Assembly: GCA_024281095.1 (NCBI GenBank)
Contig: JAMXLJ010000113.1
Span: forward strand, 1 to 51,042
DNA: 51,042 nucleotides
From: Acidimicrobiia bacterium
GTDB taxonomy: Bacteria > Actinomycetota > Acidimicrobiia > IMCC26256 > JAMXLJ01
Direction: 5' to 3'
Positions 31,526-38,684 of the stretch are shown piece by piece. A program made the position numbers and the translations under genes. The notes beneath the pieces were generated by a model, which had not been told where the DNA came from, searched no databases, and saw nothing but the letters and a program-made list of their open reading frames with translations. The stretch's first letter is position 1; every line of letters starts with the position of its first letter.

Positions 31526-31984
31526 ATGGCGAGAGACCGCGACCGGCGCAAGAGCGCCGCTGCCGACCGGCGGCGGGCGCCCAAGAAGAAGGTGTCGATC
31601 CTCACGTCGGAGAACATCACGTGGATCGACTACAAGGACGTCAACCTGCTGCGCCGCTTCATGTCCGAGCGGGCCAAGATCCGGGCGCGGCGCGTCACCG
31701 GCAACTCCGCGCAACAACAGCGTGCGGTTGCACGGGCGATTCGCGTCGCCCGTGAAATGGCACTCCTGCCCTACAGCGTGCGCCAGGTGACCCAGCGCAG
31801 CAAAGGCGGCCGGGGTCGCGACCGCGACCGTGACCGTGATCGCGACGAGCTGCGCGAGCCCGTCGCTCCCGCGCCCACCGAAGCGGAAGACCGCACCGAC
31901 GTGCCCGAGGGTGTCACGCTCGGAGCTGCAGACGAGCCCACCGCGGGTTCGGCCGCGACGGCTGCGGAGGACGGCGAGTCGTGA
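31526..31984 (+). CDS. rpsR: 30S ribosomal protein S18, cysteine-free with long C-terminal extension
   Basis: S18 pairs with S6 in the 30S subunit. The core is clear: [40 protein letters not shown] and [10 protein letters not shown] at about residues 22-90. Two features are unusual. The core has no cysteine: where zinc-type S18 has a CxxC and a TGxC, this one has Ser/Ile and TGNS, so it is the C-minus (zinc-independent) type although it occupies the housekeeping operon. After residue 90 it carries about 62 extra residues, first an (RD) run at 98-107, then a Pro/Ala/Glu-rich acidic tail; most S18 proteins end near residue 75-90. The stop overlaps the rplI start as GTGA. Confidence 0.95.
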   Translation: MARDRDRRKSAAADRRRAPKKKVSILTSENITWIDYKDVNLLRRFMSERAKIRARRVTGNSAQQQRAVARAIRVAREMALLPYSVRQVTQRSKGGRGRDRDRDRDRDELREPVAPAPTEAEDRTDVPEGVTLGAADEPTAGSAATAAEDGES

Positions 31985-32427
31985 AGGTCGTACTCCGTGA
32001 AGACGTGGACCATCTCGGGCTGAAGGGCGACGTGCTCGAAGTTGCCGACGGCTACGCGCGCAACTTCCTCGTGCCGCGTGGTCTCGCCATGCGCGCCAGC
32101 AAGGGATCGGTCGCCCAGGCGGCGTCGATGCGCCGCAACCGCGACGCGCGTGAACGGCGTGACCGCGAGGCGGCAGAAGCGGTGGCCGCGCAGCTGCGCG
32201 GACAGCGCGTCGAGGTGAAGGCCCGGGCCGGCGAGGGCGGTCGCCTGTTCGGCTCGGTCACCGCGGCCGACGTTGCCGACGCAGTCCAGTCGCAACTGCG
32301 CGTCGAGGTGGACCGGCGACGCGTCGAACTCGACGAGCCGCTCAAGGAGCTCGGCGACGTCGACGTGGTGATCCGTCTCCACGCCGGTGTGGACGCGTCG
32401 GTCACCGTCGCCGTCATCTCGCAATAA
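31981..32427 (+). CDS. rplI: 50S ribosomal protein L9
   Basis: L9 has two globular domains joined by a long helix. The 148-residue product starts [20 protein letters not shown] with [20 protein letters not shown], the helix is the charged stretch [20 protein letters not shown], and the C-terminal domain has [16 protein letters not shown] and [14 protein letters not shown]. The GTG start overlaps the rpsR stop by 4 nt. It is the last gene of the S6 operon; an intergenic palindrome begins within 20 bp of its stop. Confidence 0.97.
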   Translation: MKVVLREDVDHLGLKGDVLEVADGYARNFLVPRGLAMRASKGSVAQAASMRRNRDARERRDREAAEAVAAQLRGQRVEVKARAGEGGRLFGSVTAADVADAVQSQLRVEVDRRRVELDEPLKELGDVDVVIRLHAGVDASVTVAVISQ

Positions 32428-32429
32428 CG

Positions 32430-32490
32430 TTCGCTCGCTCGCTGCGAGCCGGGATACCCGGCTCGCGGGCGCTCGCTCGCTGGCGAGCTC
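32430..32490. repeat. GGGATACCC palindromic element, copy 2
   Basis: A perfect hairpin at 32444-32466 has 10-bp arms (GCGAGCCGGG and its complement) around ATA. It is flanked by CGCTCGCTGCG on the left and CGCGGGCGCTCGC on the right, which copy 3 shares in inverted orientation. It may also act as the S6-operon terminator. Confidence 0.7.
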
Positions 32491-32611
32491 CCTCTGCGAC
32501 TCCGTCGCGCCGGTCGCCGCGTCGCCAGAAGCTCGCGCGGGGGCTGCGACGACGTGCTGTGGGCGCCAGGCGCCGGGCATCCGCGTTCACTGTCACACCG
32601 GCGCGTCATGC

Positions 32612-32637
32612 TGTGGACGAAAGGCACGTTGTCCACA
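32612..32637. promoter_or_regulatory. Inverted pair of DnaA boxes upstream of dnaB
   Basis: TTGTCCACA at 32629-32637 is a perfect actinobacterial-type DnaA box. TGTGGACGA at 32612-32620 is its inverted near-match (8 of 9). They are 8 bp apart and about 95 bp before the dnaB start. Confidence 0.6.
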
Positions 32638-32730
32638 TGCAACGCACAGAGAAATCACAGGGTTTCACCTCTTCCAACCCACAGGCACAGGACGCGACGA
32701 TTCCCGGCCGGGGTGCCAGGACGGGGGACA

Positions 32731-34098
32731 GTGGTTCAGTCGATCGAAGAGGTACGGCGTCATTCGAGCGTGACGCGCGTGCCACCGCACAACCTCGAAG
32801 CCGAGGAGTCGTTGCTCGGGGCCATGTTGCTCTCGCGCGACGCCATCACCGCCGCGCTCGAGTGCAGGGTCGAGATCGGTGACTTCTACAAGCCCGCGCA
32901 CGGCCACGTGTTCGACGCGGTCGTCGCGCTGTACGGCCAGGGCGAGCCGGTCGACCCCGTCACGGTCGCCGAGGAGTTGCGACGAGCCGGGCTGCTCGAG
33001 CCGCTCGGCGGCAAATCCACGCTGTTGCGCATCCAGGCCGCGACGCCGGCCTCGGCGAACGCGGGCCACTACGCACAGATCGTCAGCGAGCTGGCGCTGT
33101 TGCGCCGTCTCATCACGGTGGCGGGTGAGATCGCGGAGCTCGGATACGAGGAACCCGCCGACGTCACCGAGACACTCGATCGGGCCGAGGCGCTCGTGTT
33201 CGAGGTCGCCGAGCGGCGAGTGTCGGAATCGATGGTCGGGCTGGCGACATCGCTCAACACCGCGCTCGAGCAACTCGAGTCGCTCTACGGCCGCGACGAG
33301 CACATCACCGGTGTGCCCACCGGTTATCACCAGCTGGACGAGATCCTCCTCGGCCTGCAGAAATCGTCCCTCGTCGTCGTCGCGGCCCGCCCCGGGCAGG
33401 GCAAGACGAGCTTCGCCCTCGGCGCGGCCGCGAACGTGGCCCTCGAGGTACGCAAGCCGGTGCTGTTCTTCTCGATGGAGATGGGTCATCTCGAGCTCAC
33501 GAAGCGCATCCTTTCGGGCGAGGCCCGGGTCGACGCGAAGAAGCTCCAGACCGGCAACATCCCCGAAGGCGACTGGAACCGGCTGAGTCACGCGGTGGGC
33601 CGGCTCGCGGAAGCGCCGTTCTTCATCGACGACAATCCCCACACCACCGTGATGGAGATGCGGGCCAAGGCCCGCCGCACCAAGGCTCGCTACGGCGATC
33701 TCGGTCTCGTCGTCATCGACTATCTGCAGCTGATGACGTCGTCGTCGTCACGACGGGCCGAGAACCGCCAGGTCGAGGTGGCCGAGATGTCGCGCGGGTT
33801 GAAGATCCTCGCCCGAGAGCTCGAGTGTCCGGTGATGTGCCTCTCGCAGCTCAACCGACAACTCGAGTACCGCACCGACAAACGGCCGATGCTCGCGGAC
33901 CTGCGCGAGTCGGGGAGCATCGAGCAGGACGCCGACGTGGTCTGCTTCATCTACCGGGACGAGGCGTACAACCCCGAGTCGGACCAGCGCGGCACCGCCG
34001 AGGTCATCGTGGCCAAGCACCGCAACGGGCCCACCGGTGTCGCGCGTCTTGCCTTCCTCGACCACCTGACAAGGTTCGCGAACATGGCACGCGAATAG
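32731..34098 (+). CDS. dnaB: Replicative DNA helicase DnaB
   Basis: Hexameric 5'-3' helicase of the replication fork. The 455-residue product has the N-terminal domain (VPPHNLEAEESLLGAMLLSR), Walker A ARPGQGKTS within LVVVAARPGQGKTSFALGAA, Walker B LVVIDYLQLMTSS and the late motifs LSQLNRQLEYRTDKRPMLAD and LRESGSIEQDADVVCFIYR. It is intein-free. GTG 32731 is chosen because it precedes the conserved N-terminus with a purine-rich GGGGGA just upstream; the frame extends further back but crosses the DnaA boxes. The rplI-dnaB order is conserved in actinobacteria. Confidence 0.96.
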   Translation: MVQSIEEVRRHSSVTRVPPHNLEAEESLLGAMLLSRDAITAALECRVEIGDFYKPAHGHVFDAVVALYGQGEPVDPVTVAEELRRAGLLEPLGGKSTLLRIQAATPASANAGHYAQIVSELALLRRLITVAGEIAELGYEEPADVTETLDRAEALVFEVAERRVSESMVGLATSLNTALEQLESLYGRDEHITGVPTGYHQLDEILLGLQKSSLVVVAARPGQGKTSFALGAAANVALEVRKPVLFFSMEMGHLELTKRILSGEARVDAKKLQTGNIPEGDWNRLSHAVGRLAEAPFFIDDNPHTTVMEMRAKARRTKARYGDLGLVVIDYLQLMTSSSSRRAENRQVEVAEMSRGLKILARELECPVMCLSQLNRQLEYRTDKRPMLADLRESGSIEQDADVVCFIYRDEAYNPESDQRGTAEVIVAKHRNGPTGVARLAFLDHLTRFANMARE

Positions 34099-34137
34099 CA
34101 GCCATTCGGCCCGCGGGCCGGGCGGTGTCCGCGGCCA

Positions 34138-34168
34138 CACGGCACCCGACCGGCCGATGGGTGCCGTG
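34138..34168 (+). terminator. Hairpin downstream of dnaB
   Basis: A perfect 10-bp stem (34138-34147 with 34159-34168) with an 11-nt loop lies 40 bp past the dnaB stop. There is no clear U-run, so termination strength is uncertain. Confidence 0.6.
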
Positions 34169-34238
34169 AATCCGGGTCTTGACGGCGCGTGCCGTCCGGT
34201 GTGAAGTGTCCCCGGGTGCCCGATTCGCGGGCTTGGGC

Positions 34239-34346
34239 ATGGGCAGGGCGGGGATGAGAAGGGTCAAGGTGCTGGTGTCGGCGGTGCTGCTCGGAGTCAA
34301 GACCACGGTGTCGGTCCTCGCATTGGGCACACTGTCTGGCGATTGA
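34239..34346 (+). CDS. Possible 35-residue hydrophobic peptide
   Basis: A short frame from ATG 34239 (or the in-frame ATG at 34254) encodes a peptide with a basic start (MRRVK) and a hydrophobic stretch VLVSAVLLGVKTTVSVLALG, like a single-helix membrane peptide. GGGCAGGGCGGGG precedes the second ATG. It lies in the 279-bp dnaB-downstream spacer. It could be a real small membrane peptide or chance. Confidence 0.3.
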   Translation: MGRAGMRRVKVLVSAVLLGVKTTVSVLALGTLSGD

Positions 34347-34377
34347 ACGCACTCCACACGAACCTTCGGCCACCTCG

Positions 34378-34872
34378 ATGAGGCGCGCCTTCACCAGGCT
34401 GGCCCGGCCCGTCCCCCTCGCGGTCGTCGCGGTGGTGCTCGTCGCGGCGGTTGTCGGCGGTGTGGTGCTGTTGCGCGGCTCGGCATCGGCGTCGACCAAG
34501 GCGAAGTTCGCGGTGGCGATCGACGGCAGTTGCTTCGCGACCGAGCAGGCGCTGCCGGGCGGCAACGTGCCAACCGATTCGGCCGGCCTGCGCAGGTACC
34601 TCGACAAGGCGCTTCCCGTTCTCCGTAACGCCGACAGCGGCCAGGACCAGATCGCCGTGCCGGCCGACGAGAAAGCGCTCGCGCAACGGTTCCTCGCGCA
34701 GTTCCACGACTACGTGACCGCGCTCTCGCGTACGAGCGACGCGCTTCGCCGTGGTGACGCGGCCGCGCAGGCTGTGGCCTCCGCCGACGCGCACCGCGCG
34801 TACACCGACATGGTCGACATGGCCGAGCCGCTCGACTCGAGCTCCTGCCCTCCTCAGCCGGAACTGCCCTGA
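34378..34872 (+). CDS. Membrane-anchored exported protein, unknown function
   Basis: The 164-residue product has a basic N-terminus, one membrane segment (VPLAVVAVVLVAAVVGGVVL, residues 12-31) and an exported, mostly helical domain with FAVAIDGSCFATEQALPGGN, LRRYLDKALPVLRN and FLAQFHDYVTALSRTSDALR. Two cysteines (C52 and one near the end) could form a disulfide. No family recognised. Its 3' end overlaps the end of the convergent helicase gene by 19 bp. Confidence 0.7.
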   Translation: MRRAFTRLARPVPLAVVAVVLVAAVVGGVVLLRGSASASTKAKFAVAIDGSCFATEQALPGGNVPTDSAGLRRYLDKALPVLRNADSGQDQIAVPADEKALAQRFLAQFHDYVTALSRTSDALRRGDAAAQAVASADAHRAYTDMVDMAEPLDSSSCPPQPELP

Positions 34873-36842
34873 CCAAAGGTTTCGAGGGCCCGCGAGGGCG
34901 CGCCGTCGGGGTCGGTGTTCAGTGGAACGGTGGCCAGCGCATCGACGAGGAACCGCTGCACCTCGTCGAAGTCGACACATCGGCGCATCGGCGGTAGCGC
35001 GTCGAGCAGAACGGTGCGATAGGCGTAGCGGTTCTCGGCCAGGCGGACGTCGAGCACGGCGACGACACCCCGGTCGTGCGGGCTGCGGATCAGCCGCCCC
35101 ACACCCTGGCTCAACGCGAGCGCGGCCGCCGGGAGGTCGACACTGCGCCAACCCGCGCCGCCACCGGCCTCCACCCGCTCACGGCGCGCCGCGAGGAGGG
35201 GGTCTGCAGGAGTCGGGAACGGGAGCTTGTCGATCACGACGAGCACGCACGCGCGCCCCGGCACGTCGACGCCCTCCCAGAACGAGCGGGTACCGACGAG
35301 CACGCTCTGTTCTTCACGACGGAACCGGTCCGCCAGCGCGGCCCGCGGACCCTCGCCCTGCGCCAGCACCGCGACGTCGAGCCGTTCGCGCAGGAGGGAG
35401 GCGAACCGGGCCACGTTCGCGTTGCCCGTGCAGAGCACCAGCGTGCGGCCGCCCGCGGCGTCGACGAGGCGACAGAGCTCGTCGCCCGCGGCGTCGACCC
35501 AGCGCGGGTCGCTCGGCACGGGCAGTCTCCCCTTGGGCACGTACAACAACGCCTGTGTGTTCCAGTCGAACGCGGGCTCGACCGCCAACGCGGAGTAGCC
35601 GGCCGCCGCCGGGTCGAGGCCGACCCGGCGAGCGAAGTCGGTGAACGGTGATGCCGCACCCAGCGTGGCGGAGACGAACGCAGTGGTGCGCGTAGCGAGC
35701 GCGGCACCGAGCGGGATCGCCACGTCGATCGGCGCGAGACGCAGCATTGGACGGCGGTCGTTCTCGACCCAGATGACGTCGTCGTCACGTTGCTCGATGA
35801 CCCGCGCCACGGCTTCGCGGCGGGTCGCGAGCACGCGGCGCGTCAGGGCGATCTCCATCGCGGTCGCATCCGCGTGCTGCGCCAACGTTGTGTCGAGGTC
35901 CGCGAGACGTTGCGCGAGGTTGCCGAGCGCTTCGCGCAGCGGTTCGTCGGTGCCGGGAAGCACCCGGCCGGTGCGCTCGTAGAGCAACGAGCCGAACGCG
36001 TCAGCCGAACGCTCGAGCGCATCCGTGACGGTGCGTGACGCCCCGAGCCGGCGCGCACGCGCCGCGAGTTGCGCCACACCTCCCGCAGTGAGCATCAGTC
36101 CGAATGCGTTCGTCGCGGCGTCCGCGAGCGCGTGGGCCTCGTCGACGACCACGACGTCGTGCTCGGGGAGGAGCCAACCACCCAGAGCAAGGTCGATGCA
36201 CAGCAGCGCGTGGTTCACCACGACGACGTCGGCCTCTTGCGCGCGAGCAGCAGCCAGCTCGGCGAAGCATTCGCTTCCGTGCTCGCAGCGCGACGCACCG
36301 GGACACTCCATCGGCGAACAGCTCACGAGGGCCCACGTGCCGTCGGACACGTCACCGGCCTCGGTTCGATCACCGCTCACGGACTGCTCGGCGAGCTGCC
36401 GGCACCGTTCGAGCTCGTCGGCGAAGTCGGGACCGGGCGCAGTGTCGAACAGGGCGTCCGTCGCCGAGGCGGCTGCGAGCTTCGCCCGGCACAGATAGTT
36501 GGAGCGGCCCTTCAGCAACGCGAACGAGAACTCGACACCGCCGTGCGCGGCGATGTGGGGCAGGTCCTTGCCGACGAGCTGGTCCTGCAGGGCGATGGTC
36601 GCGGTCGACACCAACGTGCGCCGGCCCGAGGCCACCGCGGGGGCGAGGTATGCGAGTGACTTCCCCGATCCGGTCGGTGCCTCGGCGACGAGGTGCCCAC
36701 CCGATTCCATGGTGTCGCAGACCGCATCGGCGAGGAGCTCCTGGCCGGCGCGCCGTTCACCTCCGAGCGCTTCGATCGACGCGTGCAACACGGCCCGTGC
36801 CGCAACGCGCGGGCCGGCCGAACCGGCGGGCTCGCTCACCAC
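34854..36842 (-). CDS. DinG-type ATP-dependent DNA helicase
   Basis: Superfamily 2 iron-sulfur helicase of the XPD/DinG group, which unwinds 5'-tailed DNA, R-loops or G4 structures in repair. The 662-residue product has LVAEAPTGSGKSLAYLAPAV (Walker A), the four-cysteine cluster domain (SNYLCRAKL, then PMECPGASRCEHGSECF), VVVVDEAHALAD (DEAH) and the C-terminal motifs LVGTRSFWEGVDVPGRA and LSQGVGRLIRSPHDRG. I chose GTG 36842, which has GTGGAG about 5 nt upstream; the longer frame back to 37013 overlaps nucS. It follows nucS by 16 bp on the same strand and is probably co-transcribed. Confidence 0.93.
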   Translation of the reverse strand: MVSEPAGSAGPRVAARAVLHASIEALGGERRAGQELLADAVCDTMESGGHLVAEAPTGSGKSLAYLAPAVASGRRTLVSTATIALQDQLVGKDLPHIAAHGGVEFSFALLKGRSNYLCRAKLAAASATDALFDTAPGPDFADELERCRQLAEQSVSGDRTEAGDVSDGTWALVSCSPMECPGASRCEHGSECFAELAAARAQEADVVVVNHALLCIDLALGGWLLPEHDVVVVDEAHALADAATNAFGLMLTAGGVAQLAARARRLGASRTVTDALERSADAFGSLLYERTGRVLPGTDEPLREALGNLAQRLADLDTTLAQHADATAMEIALTRRVLATRREAVARVIEQRDDDVIWVENDRRPMLRLAPIDVAIPLGAALATRTTAFVSATLGAASPFTDFARRVGLDPAAAGYSALAVEPAFDWNTQALLYVPKGRLPVPSDPRWVDAAGDELCRLVDAAGGRTLVLCTGNANVARFASLLRERLDVAVLAQGEGPRAALADRFRREEQSVLVGTRSFWEGVDVPGRACVLVVIDKLPFPTPADPLLAARRERVEAGGGAGWRSVDLPAAALALSQGVGRLIRSPHDRGVVAVLDVRLAENRYAYRTVLLDALPPMRRCVDFDEVQRFLVDALATVPLNTDPDGAPSRALETFGQGSSG

Positions 36843-36858
36843 GGCTGCTCCACGAGGT

Positions 36859-37518
36859 TCAGAACAGCCGGAGGGGCGAGTCGCCGTTGTCGCGCAGCAT
36901 GTCGAGGTCGATTTCGACACATTCGACGCCACGGCTCTGGGCGAACACGCGGGCCTGGGGCTTGACCTTCGTGGCGACGAGCATCCCCCGCGTGGGCGCG
37001 AGGCGTGAGTCACGGTCGAGCCGCTCCTGGTATCGCAGGAGCTGCTCCACGCCGGCGATCTCGCCGACCCGTTTCACTTCCACCACGACCGCGCGCCCGT
37101 CTCCGTCGCGACACAACAGGTCGACCGGCCCGATGTCGGTCGGGTACTCGCGCCGGATCAGGACGAGGTCGTCCTTGAGCGACTGCACGCGGGCGGCGAG
37201 CAGCTCCTGCAGCTCGGCCTCGACACCGTCCTTCTCCAACCCGGGATCGTCGCCGAGCTCGACGTCGACATCGTGGAGCACATCGTCGAGCGCGATCGTC
37301 AGCCGTTCGCCCCGAGGATTCGTCGCGACGATGCTCCCCGGTTCTTCGCGAACCGTGCACGGTGGTGTCATCCAATTCAGCGGCTTGTACGCGCCTGAAT
37401 CGGAATGGATGGAGATCGAGCCGTCGGCTTTCAGCAGGAGGAGCCGCCGCGCGCGTGGCAGGCGGGCTCCGAGGCGACCTTCGTACTCCACCGAGCACCA
37501 CGCCACGACGAGACGCAC
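36859..37518 (-). CDS. nucS: Mismatch-specific endonuclease NucS (EndoMS)
   Basis: NucS cuts both strands at mismatches and provides non-canonical mismatch repair in actinobacteria and archaea that lack MutS/MutL. The 219-residue product has an N-terminal DNA-binding half (WCSVEYEGRLGARLPRARRL, IHSDSGAYKPLNWMTPPC) and a RecB-like nuclease half with GPVDLLCRDGDGRAVVVEVK, which carries the catalytic Asp, Glu and Lys, then QLLRYQERLDRDSRLAPTRG. The length matches mycobacterial NucS. A beta-clamp-binding-like tail ends DSPLRLF. The GTG start at 37518 is divergent from the lipoprotein gene, 35 bp away. Confidence 0.95.
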   Translation of the reverse strand: MRLVVAWCSVEYEGRLGARLPRARRLLLLKADGSISIHSDSGAYKPLNWMTPPCTVREEPGSIVATNPRGERLTIALDDVLHDVDVELGDDPGLEKDGVEAELQELLAARVQSLKDDLVLIRREYPTDIGPVDLLCRDGDGRAVVVEVKRVGEIAGVEQLLRYQERLDRDSRLAPTRGMLVATKVKPQARVFAQSRGVECVEIDLDMLRDNGDSPLRLF

Positions 37519-37540
37519 CGCCGCGTTGTAGCACAGGGGT

Positions 37541-37546
37541 TAGCCT
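37541..37546 (+). promoter_or_regulatory. -10 hexamer of the lipoprotein gene (leaderless)
   Basis: TAGCCT ends 7 nt before the ATG at 37554, so the transcript probably starts at the start codon. Confidence 0.45.
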
Positions 37547-37553
37547 CGATCCC

Positions 37554-38324
37554 ATGTCGTGCTCTCGCGGGCGCACCCGCCGCGCGTGGGCGCCGCCACT
37601 GAGCACGTCGAGCCCGCACTGCGTCACGGCGCTGCTCACCCTGCTGGTGCTCGTCGGGGCCTGCCACAGCGCGCCCTCCGTGGAGCGCCTCCCCCGACCG
37701 CACGACGCACCGAGGACCGATCCGGTCGCCCGCGAAGCGTTCCTCGCGCTCGTGACCCGATCGTCGCAGGCGGTGTGGTGGGTCGATTCGACCTTCGTCC
37801 GCACCCTTGCCGGCCGCACACTCAGGAGCAAGCTCACCGAGGTCAACCGGCCACCCGACCATGTGGTCGTCGGCGCCGGTGGGGCAACCGGAGTCCTGCA
37901 CGGCAAGCCCTTGGAATGCACCCAGGCCGACGGCGGCGCCGTGTGCACGGGAGGCGCGGCCGCGGCGACGGCCGATGTCGGCGCGCTCGCACGTCTCACC
38001 GATGCCGGCACGGGTGGGTACGCACTGCGCGTCGCGGCGGCGCGCTCGGTTGCCGGACTCGCGGCGCGGTGCTTCCGGATGGACTGGAACAGCCGAGACC
38101 CGTCGCAGCCGTACGGCACGCGGGCGACGCTGTGCTATTCGAATGGAGGCGTCCCGGTGGCCCGCGAGGTGGAACGCCCGGACGGAAACGATCGAATCCT
38201 CGCAGACATGGTGCGTCGCGAGGTCGACGACGCGGCGCTGGAAGCACTGGTGGCGCCGTACGCCGGTGTGGGTCCGGTGCGGCCGCTGCCTCCGGGCACA
38301 TCCGTCGCGCCGGCCGTCCCCTGA
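37554..38324 (+). CDS. Putative lipoprotein, unknown function
   Basis: The 256-residue product has a signal peptide ending in a lipobox (LTLLVLVGAC, Cys37), so it is probably diacylated and anchored on the outer face of the membrane. The mature part has LALVTRSSQAVWWVDSTFVR, VLHGKPLECTQADGGAVCTG and FRMDWNSRDPSQPYGTRATL, with three further cysteines, but no recognised family. The leaderless-type -10 hexamer supports the ATG start at 37554. It ends 63 bp before the next gene, on the same strand. Confidence 0.78.
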   Translation: MSCSRGRTRRAWAPPLSTSSPHCVTALLTLLVLVGACHSAPSVERLPRPHDAPRTDPVAREAFLALVTRSSQAVWWVDSTFVRTLAGRTLRSKLTEVNRPPDHVVVGAGGATGVLHGKPLECTQADGGAVCTGGAAAATADVGALARLTDAGTGGYALRVAAARSVAGLAARCFRMDWNSRDPSQPYGTRATLCYSNGGVPVAREVERPDGNDRILADMVRREVDDAALEALVAPYAGVGPVRPLPPGTSVAPAVP

Positions 38325-38375
38325 CGCATGCGCCGTCGCGCATGGCGCGATCGCGTCGGCGCGTACCGCTCTCGG

Positions 38376-38381
38376 TACCAT
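38376..38381 (+). promoter_or_regulatory. -10 hexamer of the 98-residue membrane protein gene (leaderless)
   Basis: TACCAT ends 6 nt before the GTG at 38388. Confidence 0.45.
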
Positions 38382-38387
38382 CGCCGG

Positions 38388-38684
38388 GTGACGTTCTACG
38401 ACGAGGTGCTGCGTGAGCTCCTCGTGGCGCTCGGCGCGGCGATGTTCTTCGGGAACCTGTACGCGCTCGTTCGTCGCCGGGCCGACGCGCAACGGACGGC
38501 CGCGACGCGGGGCGGCGCGCGTGGAAAGGGATCGCGGCGCGGACCCACACCCGCGCCCCGTTCGACGTCGAACCGGCGGCCCGCGGCTGAGCTCACCCAG
38601 GCGCCCGTGGCCCGGACGATGGTCTACGTGGCGCTGGGCTTCGTGATGATGGTCGCGGGCATCGCGTCGCTCGTCGCGAGCTGA
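38388..38684 (+). CDS. Small two-helix membrane protein, unknown function
   Basis: The 98-residue product has a first membrane segment (LRELLVALGAAMFFGNLYAL), a basic cytoplasmic loop (RRRADAQRTAATRGGARGKG) and a second membrane segment (MVYVALGFVMMVAGIASLVA). No family recognised. The GTG at 38388 is supported by the -10 hexamer 6 nt upstream. Its last 61 bp overlap the 3' end of the convergent GT2 gene. Confidence 0.68.
   Translation: MTFYDEVLRELLVALGAAMFFGNLYALVRRRADAQRTAATRGGARGKGSRRGPTPAPRSTSNRRPAAELTQAPVARTMVYVALGFVMMVAGIASLVAS

Larger units (their letters stand above)
32428..32730. other. rplI-dnaB intergenic region
   Basis: This 303-bp gene-free stretch has two notable parts. Near rplI is a GGGATACCC palindrome with flanking CGCTCGC repeats (32430-32490, listed separately). 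Near dnaB is an inverted pair of DnaA boxes (32612-32637, listed separately). A promoter for dnaB is not obvious. No further gene was recognised. Confidence 0.6.

Noticed and set aside
32731-34098. Intein in dnaB
   Set aside because: Actinobacterial dnaB often carries an intein, but this gene is 455 codons with continuous helicase motifs.
34951-37013. A longer helicase start at 37013 overlapping nucS
   Set aside because: The extra 57 residues are an out-of-frame reading of nucS, Ser/Arg/Pro-rich and without family similarity; GTG 36842 has a ribosome-binding site.
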